The notes below the pieces were generated by a model. The model was not told the origin of the DNA. It did not search any database and was given only the letters and a program-made list of their open reading frames with translations. Below, piece by piece: positions 25,039 through 33,718 of a stretch of DNA of 47,273 nt; within the stretch, counting starts at the first letter, position 1, and each line of letters starts with the position of its first letter. Source of the stretch: an uncultured Clostridia bacterium. Its GTDB lineage: Bacteria; Bacillota; Clostridia; TANB77; CAG-508. A program made the translations under genes and the position numbers. Where the stretch lies: NCBI GenBank assembly GCA_944391965.1, contig CALXVH010000011.1, positions 1 to 47,273 on the forward strand, written 5' to 3'.

Positions 25039-25092
25039 AAGGGATTTGGGACGTTCTTTCGGGATTTTGGGGACGTTCCTTAAATCCCGATG
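25039..25092. repeat. Dispersed repeat family A, copy 6 (two modules)
   Basis: GGGATTTGGGACGTTC then GGGATTTTGGGGACGTTCC and TTAAATCCCG. It lies between the divergent dodecin-spoVA operon and rsmB and touches the rsmB start region. Confidence 0.8.
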
Positions 25093-25104
25093 AAAGGATT
25101 GAAA

Positions 25105-26409
25105 ATGATGAAAATTGATTTTGCACGTAATATTGCTCTAAAAATTTTATATGAAATAAATACAAAACAAGCATATTCAAATATAGTGTTAGATAAATAT
25201 ATAAATGAAAATAGAGAAAAATTAAGTAACTTGGATATAAATTTTATATCCGAGTTAGTGTATGGTGTTGTAACTTGGAAACTAACATTAGAATATATAA
25301 TTCAGAAATATTCAAAAACAAAATTAAAAAAAATGTCTGACTGGGTAAAAAATATTTTATACTTAGGCAGTTATCAAATATTATTTTTAAATAAAGTACC
25401 AAAATCAGCAGCTGTAAATGAGAGTGTTAATTTATGTAAAAAATATAATTTTAAATCAGTCGGATTAGTTAATGCTATTTTAAGAAAAATAGAGAAAAGT
25501 GATTATGAAGAAATTAATACTATAACTAATAGTATAACAAGGATAAGTTTAAAATATTCAATGCCAGAATGGATAGTAAAAAAATTTTGTGATGAATATG
25601 GCGATGAAGAAACAGCAAATATTTGCCAAAATTTAAATTTAAGACCTAATATTTCTGTAAGATTAAATAGGTTAAAAGATAAAATTGAACTTGGAGAAAA
25701 AGGAATTTTAGAAGATTTTAGAACTATTACAGGTACAAAAAATATCACTAAAACTAAAGAATATATAGAAGGATATATAACTATTCAAGATGAAGCAGCA
25801 GGTTTAAGTAGTTTTATTCTAAATCCAAAAGAAGGTGAAAATGTTTTGGATGCATGTAGTGCACCTGGTGGAAAAACTACTTATTTAGCAGAGCTTATGC
25901 ACAATAAAGGAAATATTGTAGCATGGGATATTTACGAAGAAAGATTAAAACAAGTAAATCAAAATGCTGAAAGGTTAGGTATTGATATTATACAAACAGA
26001 AGTACATGATGCAACAAAATTAAAAGAAGAGTATATAAATAAATTTGATAAAATTTTATTAGATGTTCCATGCTTGGGGTTAGGAGTAATAAGAAGAAAG
26101 CCGGATATAAAGTGGAATAGGCATGAAATCGACATAGAGGAAATTGTTAATATCCAATATAATATATTAAAAACTTGTTCTAAATATTTAAAAAATAATG
26201 GGGTTTTGGTATATTCTACATGTAGCATGTTAAAAGAAGAAAATAATGAGATAATAGAAAAATTCATAAAAGAAGAAAGCTTTGAAACAGTTAATATAAA
26301 TGAGCAAATACCAAGTGAATTTTCTAAAATAACTACTAATAATATGGTTCAATTTTTACCAAGTAAAAATCATGATGGATTTTTTATAACAATGTTAAAA
26401 AGAAAATAA
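25105..26409 (+). CDS. rsmB: 16S rRNA m5C967 methyltransferase RsmB
   Basis: RsmB methylates C967 of 16S rRNA using S-adenosylmethionine. The 434-aa protein has the N-terminal NusB-like domain (ARNIALKILYEI, then FISELVYGVV), the SAM loop DACSAPGGKTTYLAEL, LLDVPCLGLGVIRRKPDIKW and the catalytic Cys in YSTCSM. I start at the ATG at 25105 because AAAGGA (25093-25098) has correct spacing; an in-frame ATG at 25090 lies in the repeat and has no ribosome binding site. Confidence 0.95.
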   Translation: MMKIDFARNIALKILYEINTKQAYSNIVLDKYINENREKLSNLDINFISELVYGVVTWKLTLEYIIQKYSKTKLKKMSDWVKNILYLGSYQILFLNKVPKSAAVNESVNLCKKYNFKSVGLVNAILRKIEKSDYEEINTITNSITRISLKYSMPEWIVKKFCDEYGDEETANICQNLNLRPNISVRLNRLKDKIELGEKGILEDFRTITGTKNITKTKEYIEGYITIQDEAAGLSSFILNPKEGENVLDACSAPGGKTTYLAELMHNKGNIVAWDIYEERLKQVNQNAERLGIDIIQTEVHDATKLKEEYINKFDKILLDVPCLGLGVIRRKPDIKWNRHEIDIEEIVNIQYNILKTCSKYLKNNGVLVYSTCSMLKEENNEIIEKFIKEESFETVNINEQIPSEFSKITTNNMVQFLPSKNHDGFFITMLKRK

Positions 26410-26420
26410 GGGGATATAAA

Positions 26421-28385
26421 ATGAAGCAAAAGATAATTAAAATATTTATAATTTTAATAGCTATGATAGGATTTTATATAATATTTCCAAAGGAAAGTTT
26501 TGCAGCAAGTGCAGTTTTAAACAAATTAACTTTTAATGCAGAATTAACAGAGCATGGAGATATGACAGTTGTAGAAGATTGGGATATTACATTAAGTGAT
26601 GCTACAAGTATATATAAAAGTTTTAAAAAAGATATGTCAAAATATTTTGGAGTAGGAGGTTTTCAGGTATATGAAATAAAAGATGGGCAGCAAATACCAT
26701 TAAATAAAGGTTATGCTGGTCAAGAAGGATGTTATCAGGTAATAGAAAAAAGTGATAGTACAGAAGTGTCATGGGGAACTGGAATAGCTGGTGAAAAAGC
26801 AAGAAAAAAATATAGATTAGCATATAATGTTAAAAATATTATTACTAAATATAATGATTGTGCGGAATTATATTGGCAATTCTTAGGAGATGGTTTTTCT
26901 ATTCCTGCAAAAAAAATTACTGGAACAATATCAATACCAGATAAAATAGACCACAAGTCGCAAATAAAAGCTTGGGGGCATATAAATAGTATGACAGGAA
27001 CAATTAGAATAAAAAACAAAAATACAATAACATTTGATGTTTCTCATTATAGTGCAAATCAATTTTTAGAAGTGAGATTATTATTACCACCTAATATAGT
27101 ACAAAATGAAAATAGATATCAAAATGTAGCAATGAAAGATAAAATAATAAATGAAGAAAAGGGGTTTGCAAATGACTCAAACAAATACAGAATTTTAAAT
27201 ACTATTTTACTAATTGGAATAATTGCAATATATGTATATATTATCATATATGAAATTAAAAAAATTAGAAAATTAATAAACAAATTAAAACAAATAAAAT
27301 TATATAATACAAAATATGAATATTTTAGAGAAATTCCAAATGAAAATTCTTCGCCAGGAAGAGCAGCTTTTTTATTAAATTCTAGTTTTCAAGTTGAACA
27401 TGGTGACTTTAATAAAATTTTTGCAGCAACAATATTAGATTTAAAATATAAAGGATATATAGATATAAAAGAAAAGGTATTAAAAAATGAAACAATTCAG
27501 TATATAGAGTTATCAGATAATACAAAAACATATAAAGGAAAACAAAAATATATAAAAACTGAAATAAAAGAATTATCAAAAGATGAAAATATGATTTTAG
27601 ATTATATAATAAGTCTTACAAATGAAGAAGGAATTTTACCAATCCAAGATATAAATGGGCATATTAATTATAACGATGCAAATAAAAGTGAATTTGTAGA
27701 ATTAGCTAGCGGTGTATATAGTAAAATAGAAGTTATTGAAACATTAAATGGAAATGTAAAAAAGGTAAATAGCGAAAAAAGAAAAAGAATTCATGGAGAA
27801 TATTCATGGGATATTAGTGTTAATATAGGAATTATCATATTAGTACTTGCTTTAACATGGTTTTTCCTAAACTTATTATTTATGATTATTGCAATACTGC
27901 CAATTATTTCTTTAGTATTATTATATAGAATACGAAGAGTTACTTATTATTTAAGTGAGAAGGGATTGGAAGAAAGTCAAAAATGGCAAGGATTAAAGAA
28001 ATATTTAGAAGATTATTCTTTATTAAATGAAAAAAGAACTAGAGATTTAGGTTTATGGGAACAATTTTTAGTTTACGCAACAGCCTTTGGAATTTCTGAT
28101 AAAGTAATAGAAGAAATAAAAACAGAAATTAAATCAAATGATGATGAACAAGGCGATGATTCAATTAGCATATATGAAATAAAAAGTGATTTAAGAATGA
28201 TAGAAAATTTGGTACTTAATATAAATATAGATTTTTCACAAATAATATCAGAATTGTATTTAAATTCATCAATTGACTTAGCTTCAGCAAGTTCTTTTGT
28301 AATGTCGTCTGGGTTAGGTCTTGGAGGAGGCTTTTCTCGAGGAGGAGGAAATGGCGCAGGAGGAGGCTCTGGTGGCGTAAGATAA
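26421..28385 (+). CDS. DUF2207 membrane protein
   Basis: The 654-aa protein has an N-terminal signal segment (about 7-30, IFIILIAMIGFYIIF then KESFAAS), an extracellular beta-rich DUF2207 domain (NAELTEHGDMTVVEDWDITL; SVPD-like TGTISIPD), a membrane span near 255-275, a large cytoplasmic part, two more spans near 470-510 and a glycine-rich tail (GLGLGGGFSRGGGNGAGGGS). This is the standard layout of the family, whose function is unknown. It starts 11 nt after rsmB with GGGGATAT, so it may be co-transcribed. Confidence 0.88.
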   Translation: MKQKIIKIFIILIAMIGFYIIFPKESFAASAVLNKLTFNAELTEHGDMTVVEDWDITLSDATSIYKSFKKDMSKYFGVGGFQVYEIKDGQQIPLNKGYAGQEGCYQVIEKSDSTEVSWGTGIAGEKARKKYRLAYNVKNIITKYNDCAELYWQFLGDGFSIPAKKITGTISIPDKIDHKSQIKAWGHINSMTGTIRIKNKNTITFDVSHYSANQFLEVRLLLPPNIVQNENRYQNVAMKDKIINEEKGFANDSNKYRILNTILLIGIIAIYVYIIIYEIKKIRKLINKLKQIKLYNTKYEYFREIPNENSSPGRAAFLLNSSFQVEHGDFNKIFAATILDLKYKGYIDIKEKVLKNETIQYIELSDNTKTYKGKQKYIKTEIKELSKDENMILDYIISLTNEEGILPIQDINGHINYNDANKSEFVELASGVYSKIEVIETLNGNVKKVNSEKRKRIHGEYSWDISVNIGIIILVLALTWFFLNLLFMIIAILPIISLVLLYRIRRVTYYLSEKGLEESQKWQGLKKYLEDYSLLNEKRTRDLGLWEQFLVYATAFGISDKVIEEIKTEIKSNDDEQGDDSISIYEIKSDLRMIENLVLNINIDFSQIISELYLNSSIDLASASSFVMSSGLGLGGGFSRGGGNGAGGGSGGVR

Positions 28386-28558
28386 ACGATTATATCTAAA
28401 AAAATATATATTAGATAAGAATGTTACGAGAATATTACATTAATATTATGTTTAAATTAAACACCTTGACTTTTTTACATAAACATATAAAATATTATTA
28501 AAGGAAAAATTCACAAGTGTTACGCAAAATACTTTTACAAAAGAAGGGAGACGTTTAT

Positions 28559-28978
28559 ATGTTAAATAAAGTAAGAGAAGAAAAGGGAATAACATTAGTC
28601 GTATTAATAATAACAATAATTGTATTACTATGTTTAGCAGGAGTTATAGTATATTTAGTATTTGGTCAAGATGGATTAACAGGAAAAGATAACGCATTAG
28701 AGGCAGAAAGAGATAAAGCATATGCTAAAGACATTGTAACAATGGCGTTAAAAATAGTAGAAAAAGATCAAGAACAAGCTCAAATGAATGTTAATGGATT
28801 AGTACAAACAAATAATACAAATCCAGATATTATAGATGAAGTTGTGAAAGCAATAGATAAGTCTTCAAACTTTAAGGAAGGAGCAGATGGAAGCTCTATA
28901 GAATATGTTACAAACAATGGAGATAAATATGTAGTCACAATAGATACACAAAATTTAAAAGTAAAAGAGGTAAATTAA
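28559..28978 (+). CDS. Type IV pilin-like protein with N-terminal methylation-type motif
   Basis: The 139-aa protein begins MLNKVREEKGITLVVLIITI, a short basic leader, a Gly-Ile cleavage-type site and one hydrophobic helix (LVVLIITIIVLLCLAGVIVY), as in type IV pilins and pseudopilins. The conserved Glu5 of true pilins is missing. The remaining domain is small, with charged helices and a C-terminal GDKYVVTIDTQNLKV. The ATG at 28559 follows AAGGGAG. A degenerate prepilin-peptidase-like gene follows after a perfect inverted repeat, which suggests a dedicated pair. Assembly ATPases are not nearby. Confidence 0.7.
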   Translation: MLNKVREEKGITLVVLIITIIVLLCLAGVIVYLVFGQDGLTGKDNALEAERDKAYAKDIVTMALKIVEKDQEQAQMNVNGLVQTNNTNPDIIDEVVKAIDKSSNFKEGADGSSIEYVTNNGDKYVVTIDTQNLKVKEVN

Positions 28979-29033
28979 AACTTTGTGTAAACAATTATAA
29001 TTAAAATTGTCAAGTAAATATTTATATGATAGA

Positions 29034-29061
29034 ATAGGCATATACATTAGTATATGCCTAT
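29034..29061. other. Perfect 12-bp inverted repeat between pilin-like and peptidase-like genes
   Basis: ATAGGCATATAC-ATTA-GTATATGCCTAT. There is no T-run, so it is either an mRNA-stabilising hairpin or an operator. Confidence 0.6.
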
Positions 29062-29081
29062 AAAAATGTTAGGAGAAAAAA

Positions 29082-29573
29082 ATGATTAATTTAATATTTA
29101 GTATAATATATTTAATAGTTTTAATATGTATTGCTATTATAGATAAAAAACAACATAAAATTTCAAAAAGAATATTGTTAGTAGGTTTTATAGTAGAAGC
29201 AATACAAATAATTTATTTATATGTAAATAATAGATTTCATTTACTTGAATATTTAGTTTATTTAATAATTTTTATTATATTATTAATAATAGATACAATT
29301 ATTATTAGGAAAAAGGGAGAGTCTTTATATGTACTTCAAGTATTAATGCTTTGTATATATATGGCAATATTTACAGATAAATATATTTTTGCAATGACTG
29401 TTATATATATGTTACTAACTATAGGATTATATATTTTGATTGGAAGAATCTCTACAATAAGAAAAAGAAGGGTAATTAAAAAACAGAATTCTAAAGAACT
29501 TGCAGAACTACCGATTGGTTTTTATTTATGTATAGCTGATATAATTGTTTTAATATATAGTATAATTGCCTAA
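29082..29573 (+). CDS. Polytopic membrane protein, possibly A24 prepilin-peptidase-like
   Basis: The 163-aa protein has five or so membrane spans. After the first comes AIIDKKQHKISKRI, similar to the first Asp motif of A24 peptidases (D..... IP/S), and near the end ELPIGFYLCIADII resembles their PxGP-type motif. The second catalytic GxGD motif is not intact; a KKGESLY segment sits where it would be expected. It may therefore be a divergent or inactive prepilin peptidase. Its position after a pilin-like gene supports the link. AGGAG precedes the ATG. Confidence 0.5.
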   Translation: MINLIFSIIYLIVLICIAIIDKKQHKISKRILLVGFIVEAIQIIYLYVNNRFHLLEYLVYLIIFIILLIIDTIIIRKKGESLYVLQVLMLCIYMAIFTDKYIFAMTVIYMLLTIGLYILIGRISTIRKRRVIKKQNSKELAELPIGFYLCIADIIVLIYSIIA

Positions 29574-29592
29574 TTAGAAAGGAGCAATAAAT

Positions 29593-30504
29593 ATGAATAT
29601 AGGAATAGATATAGGAGGAAGCCATATAGGAGTAGGTCTTGTAGGTTCAAGTGGAAAAATAATAAACAAAAAAGAAGTTGATATTACAGAAAAAGATAAA
29701 AAGAATATAGAAAAAATGATTATAAATACTATTATAAATTTTATTAAATCAATTTTAAAAGAGCAAGACATAAGTGCCAAAGAGCTTGGATATATAGGTA
29801 TTGCATCACCTGGAACTATAGAAAACAATTGTATATATAATGTTGTGAATTTAGGACTAGATAAATTAGATATAGCAAAATCATTAAAAAAAGAATTTGA
29901 TTTAGAAATAAAAATAAAAAATGATGCTAAATGTGCCGGAATTGCAGAAAGTATGTATGGTAGTACAAAATCAGCACAAGATAATATATATTTATGTTTA
30001 GGAACTGGAATAGGTGGAGCAGCATTTTTAAATAACAAATTAGTTGAACCAAAATATAGATCTGGTATGGAATTTGGACATATGATAATCGAGAAAGATG
30101 GCAGAGAATGTAAATGTGGTAGCAAAGGTTGTTTTGAAACATATTGCTCAATGAAAGTTTTAAAAAGAGAAATAAGAGAAACATTAGAATTAGACGAAAA
30201 TGAAACAAGTGCAAATATTGTAAACGAAATTAGAAAACATATTAATGATTTACGTATAAAACCTTTAATTGAAGAATACATAGAGTATTTAGCAGTTGGA
30301 ATATCTAATTTAATAAATATATTTGAACCTGAAATTGTATGTATTGGTGGAAGTTTTGTTTTTATTGGGGATTTAATTATTCCAAGACTAAAAAAAGAAA
30401 TTAATGACAAAGGACTATTATTTAATTCAAGAAAAGAAATTGAGATAGTACTAGCGAGCTTAGGTAATGATGCTGGAATTATTGGAGCCGCAAGCTTATT
30501 ATAG
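29593..30504 (+). CDS. ROK family kinase (glucokinase-like)
   Basis: ROK proteins phosphorylate sugars or act as repressors. The 303-aa protein lacks a DNA-binding domain and so is a kinase: IGIDIGGSHIGVGLV (phosphate loop), a catalytic Asp in IKNDAKCAG, GTGIGGAAF, and the zinc motif CKCGSKGCFETYC. Substrate specificity cannot be read; glucose is the commonest. GAAAGGAGC precedes the ATG, 19 nt after the preceding gene. Confidence 0.9.
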   Translation: MNIGIDIGGSHIGVGLVGSSGKIINKKEVDITEKDKKNIEKMIINTIINFIKSILKEQDISAKELGYIGIASPGTIENNCIYNVVNLGLDKLDIAKSLKKEFDLEIKIKNDAKCAGIAESMYGSTKSAQDNIYLCLGTGIGGAAFLNNKLVEPKYRSGMEFGHMIIEKDGRECKCGSKGCFETYCSMKVLKREIRETLELDENETSANIVNEIRKHINDLRIKPLIEEYIEYLAVGISNLINIFEPEIVCIGGSFVFIGDLIIPRLKKEINDKGLLFNSRKEIEIVLASLGNDAGIIGAASLL

Positions 30505-30523
30505 AAAAAAATTACTTAAATAC

Positions 30524-30552
30524 TTGTACAAATTTTAAGATTGTGATATAAA
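30524..30552 (+). promoter_or_regulatory. Sigma-A promoter for the WalR-like regulator
   Basis: TTGTAC at 30524-30529, 17-nt spacer, TATAAA at 30547-30552. Confidence 0.65.
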
Positions 30553-30588
30553 TTATGTATGGAATTTTATAAGAAAGGTGGAACATTT

Positions 30589-31317
30589 GTGGAAGGCGAA
30601 ACAAATAGCGATAAAAAAACAATATTAATTGTGGATGATGAACAGCCAATAATTGATATGCTAGTATATAATTTGGAAAAAGAAGGATATAACACATTAG
30701 AAGCAACAGATGGGGAAAAAGCTGTAGATATAGCTTTAAATAACACACCTGACTTAATATTATTAGATATTATGATTCCTAAAATGGATGGTTTATCTGT
30801 TTGCAAAAGAATAAGACATACTCTAAATGTTCCAATTATAATGCTAAGTGCAAAAGGAGAAGAAATAGATAAAATATTAGGATTAGAATTAGGAGCAGAT
30901 GATTATATTACAAAACCTTTTAGCATAAGGGAGTTAATGGCAAGGATAAAGGCAAACCTAAGAAAAGGTAAAGGTAGCTACGAAGATGGCAAGATGGAAG
31001 CAAATACTAATAAAATAATTGTAGGAGATTTACAATTAGATGTAGATAAATTCGAAACAAGAGTTAAAAATAAAGTTATAGATTTAACATTAAGGGAATT
31101 TGAAGTATTAAAATATTTAGCAAATCAATTAGGACAAGTTGTAACAAGAGAGACTTTATTAGAAAAAGTGTGGGGATATGAATATTTTGGAGATATTAGA
31201 ACTGTAGATGTAACAGTAAGAAGAATAAGAGAGAAAATAGAAGAAGATACATCAAATCCAAAAATATTAATAACTAAAAGAGGAGTAGGTTATTATATAG
31301 CTACAGGTGATAAATAA
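30589..31317 (+). CDS. walR: OmpR-family response regulator, WalR-like
   Basis: The 242-aa protein has a receiver domain (ILIVDDEQPI; phospho-acceptor Asp60 in LILLDIMIPK; Lys in ITKPF) and a winged-helix C-terminal domain with LTLREFEVLKYLA, VWGYEYFGDIRTVDVTVRRI and ITKRGVGYYIA. These match WalR (YycF), the regulator of wall metabolism, closely. I prefer the GTG at 30589, which has AAAGGTGG at 7-nt spacing, over the ATG at 30559 that lies close to the predicted transcript start. A sensor kinase gene follows after an unusually long gap of 262 nt. Confidence 0.9.
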   Translation: MEGETNSDKKTILIVDDEQPIIDMLVYNLEKEGYNTLEATDGEKAVDIALNNTPDLILLDIMIPKMDGLSVCKRIRHTLNVPIIMLSAKGEEIDKILGLELGADDYITKPFSIRELMARIKANLRKGKGSYEDGKMEANTNKIIVGDLQLDVDKFETRVKNKVIDLTLREFEVLKYLANQLGQVVTRETLLEKVWGYEYFGDIRTVDVTVRRIREKIEEDTSNPKILITKRGVGYYIATGDK

Positions 31318-31378
31318 AGATTAATATAACCCAAATAAGCTGAGGGTTAGTTGCAACAATTACAAATGAGTAAACAAA

Positions 31379-31431
31379 AAAATCGTCGGTCAAAATATAC
31401 AAGTATGTAGTCTATTTTAACTGGCGATTTT
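31379..31431 (+). terminator. Long imperfect hairpin after walR
   Basis: Two 19-nt arms (31379-31397 and 31413-31431) pair over their whole length with a few G-U and mismatch positions, around a 15-nt loop. The second arm ends in TTTT. It could end or attenuate walR transcription before walK. Confidence 0.55.
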
Positions 31432-31461
31432 ATTAGTATAATAAGGAAAGTAGATGTATAT

Positions 31462-31531
31462 AATTGTTTTGCAATTGGTCCGAGCGAATGTAACATAAAC
31501 TTGTAGTTTTAGAAAAAATCTGATGATTTTT
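31462..31531. repeat. Dispersed repeat family B, copy 2
   Basis: AATTG-TTTTG-CAATT (31462-31476) followed by AAAAATC-TGAT-GATTTTT (31514-31531). The layout and spacing match copy 1 at 256-324. It accounts for part of the unusual walR-walK gap. Confidence 0.55.
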
Positions 31532-31579
31532 CGATCACAATGGAAAATCACATAGAAGTAGTAGGGCGAGGAGTAATAA

Positions 31580-33082
31580 ATGATAAAGAATATACAATTA
31601 AAAATAGTATTAATATTTTTTATATTAGGAATGTTGATAATTATAGGATTAGGCTTCTTTTTTACTAATTCATTAGAAGCTATAAACACAGCTATAAATA
31701 CAACAGAAATTACAGATGTAATAGTAGAAGAAGTTAATAATACTAAAATAATATCTATGATATCATTAGTGTTATTAGGAGTTATTAGTATTATTGTTGG
31801 GATTTTCTTATCCAAAACTGTAGTTAGACCAATAGATAAATTAATAAAAAATGCAGAAAAATTAACTTCAAAAGAAAAAACAGAGCATGTAAAAAATAAA
31901 AATGAAATAGACAATTTGGCAGATACTTTTGAAGAAATGACAACAAAATTACGAGACAATTTGTCAGAGATTTCTACACAAAAAAAGCAAATGGAAACAA
32001 TTCTTTTACATATGAGTGATGGTATAATTGCCTTTAATATGAAAGGAAAAGTTATACTAATAAATCCAGCAGCTACAAGAGCATTGTGTATAATGGATGA
32101 AGATGCAGATTTCGAGTCAATATTTAAAAATGTTAATATAGATATAAATATGGAAAAAATAATTTATCTAGAAGATTGGACATCATCAGAGCAAAAGGTA
32201 AAAGTAAAAGATAGATATCTAAACTTGGCATTCGAAATATTAAAAGATGACCAAGACAGACCATCAGGAGTTATGGTTCTTATACAAGATATAACAGAAC
32301 ATGTAAAACTAGATAATATGAGAAAAGAATTTGTAGCTGATGTATCACATGAATTAAAAACACCAATAACGTCAATAATGGGATATGCAGATACTTTACT
32401 AGAGACAGAGCATGATAAAGCCATAGAAACTAAATTTTTAGGAGTAATATCTTCAGAGGCTAAAAGAATGTCAAAATTAGTTACAGATTTATTATCACTT
32501 TCTAGATTTGATAGTAATAAGGTAAATATAGTAAAAGAGGAGTTTGACTTAGGCGAACTTGCAAAAAAATGCCAAGAAAAACTTCAAATAGAGATAGATA
32601 AAAAACATTTACAAGTACATTGTTTGGTTACAGCTAATGTACCACCTGTATATGCTGAAAAAGATGGAATAGAAAGGGTAATTATAAATATATTATCAAA
32701 CAGTATAAAATATACAAATGAAAATGGAACAATTAATATTTATGTGGGGTTTGTATATAATGATGCATATATAAAATTTATAGACACAGGAATAGGTATT
32801 CCAGAAGAGGATTTAGAGAGAATATTTGAAAGATTCTATAGAGTAGATAAAGCAAGAACTAGAGAAATGGGAGGAACAGGCTTAGGACTTTCTATTGCAA
32901 AAGAAATTTTAGATAGGAATAATGGAACAATAGATATAAAAAGTAAGCTAAATGAAGGAACAGAAGTTGTAATAAGAATACCTACAAAAACAAATAATAA
33001 ATTTATCCTAAAGGAGGAAGAAAACTCAAATGATGAAAAAGCTAGACAACAATCAAATATCCAGGAGCAAGAAAATAATTAA
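31580..33082 (+). CDS. walK: Sensor histidine kinase, WalK-like
   Basis: The 500-aa protein has a first membrane span (8-29), a very short outer loop of about 25 residues, a second span (57-79), a HAMP linker (SKTVVRPIDKL), a PAS domain (MSDGIIAFNMKGKVILINPA), the phospho-acceptor His257 in DVSHELKTP, and an ATPase domain with NILSNSIKY, DTGIGIP and GGTGLGLSIAKE. The HAMP-PAS-HisKA order is that of WalK, but the large outer sensor domain of Bacillus WalK is missing. The signal peptidase gene overlaps its end by 53 nt. Confidence 0.9.
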   Translation: MIKNIQLKIVLIFFILGMLIIIGLGFFFTNSLEAINTAINTTEITDVIVEEVNNTKIISMISLVLLGVISIIVGIFLSKTVVRPIDKLIKNAEKLTSKEKTEHVKNKNEIDNLADTFEEMTTKLRDNLSEISTQKKQMETILLHMSDGIIAFNMKGKVILINPAATRALCIMDEDADFESIFKNVNIDINMEKIIYLEDWTSSEQKVKVKDRYLNLAFEILKDDQDRPSGVMVLIQDITEHVKLDNMRKEFVADVSHELKTPITSIMGYADTLLETEHDKAIETKFLGVISSEAKRMSKLVTDLLSLSRFDSNKVNIVKEEFDLGELAKKCQEKLQIEIDKKHLQVHCLVTANVPPVYAEKDGIERVIINILSNSIKYTNENGTINIYVGFVYNDAYIKFIDTGIGIPEEDLERIFERFYRVDKARTREMGGTGLGLSIAKEILDRNNGTIDIKSKLNEGTEVVIRIPTKTNNKFILKEEENSNDEKARQQSNIQEQENN

Positions 33083-33707
33083 AGAAATTATCGGCTGGAT
33101 TATTTGTATAGTAATTGCAATTATATTAGCTTTATTAATAAAATATTTTGTATTAACACCTACAATTGTAAAACAAGAATCTATGTATCCAACTTTAGAA
33201 GAAAACCAAAGATTAATTTTAAGTAGACTTGGTAGAACATTTAAACAATTGCCTAAAAGAGGAGATATAATTACTTTTGAGGCACCAACAGTTACATATA
33301 GAACAGAAGAGGATACAGATATTTCTAATCCGGTAGCGGTTTATGAGGAAGAGGACAGAAATATTTTTGAGAATTTTAGCTACAATGTTTTGGAAATTGG
33401 TAAGACAAGTTATATTAAAAGAGTTATAGGATTACCAGGAGACCATGTTCAAATAAAAAATGGTAAAGTATATGTAAATGATGAAGAATTAGAAGAAAAT
33501 TATCTACAGTCTGGAATTGTTACAGATGATGCAGAGGGTATATTTTCGGATATTATAGTTCCAGAAAATACAGTATTTGCAATGGGTGATAATAGAAATT
33601 CAAGTGTTGATTGTAGAGCATTTGGTTGTATTCCATTAGAAAAAATAGAGGGAAAAGTTTTAATTAGATTTTGGCCACTAAATGAATTTGGAAAAGTGGA
33701 GAAATAG
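33030..33707 (+). CDS. lepB: Signal peptidase I
   Basis: This membrane protease removes signal peptides from exported proteins. The 225-aa protein has one N-terminal span (WIICIVIAIILALLIKYFV), the catalytic Ser51 in QESMYPT, the catalytic Lys130 in SYIKRVIGLPGD and the C-terminal MGDNRNSSVDCRAFG. AAAGGAGG lies upstream of the ATG at 33030, inside the end of the kinase gene, so translation is coupled. The holB gene starts within about 10 nt. Confidence 0.95.
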   Translation: MMKKLDNNQISRSKKIIKEIIGWIICIVIAIILALLIKYFVLTPTIVKQESMYPTLEENQRLILSRLGRTFKQLPKRGDIITFEAPTVTYRTEEDTDISNPVAVYEEEDRNIFENFSYNVLEIGKTSYIKRVIGLPGDHVQIKNGKVYVNDEELEENYLQSGIVTDDAEGIFSDIIVPENTVFAMGDNRNSSVDCRAFGCIPLEKIEGKVLIRFWPLNEFGKVEK

Positions 33708-33718
33708 GAGGAATGGAC

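Noticed and set aside
29574..30410. 278-aa open frame on the minus strand
   Set aside because: It is the mirror of the ROK kinase gene, low in complexity, without a ribosome binding site; the plus-strand product has clear family motifs.
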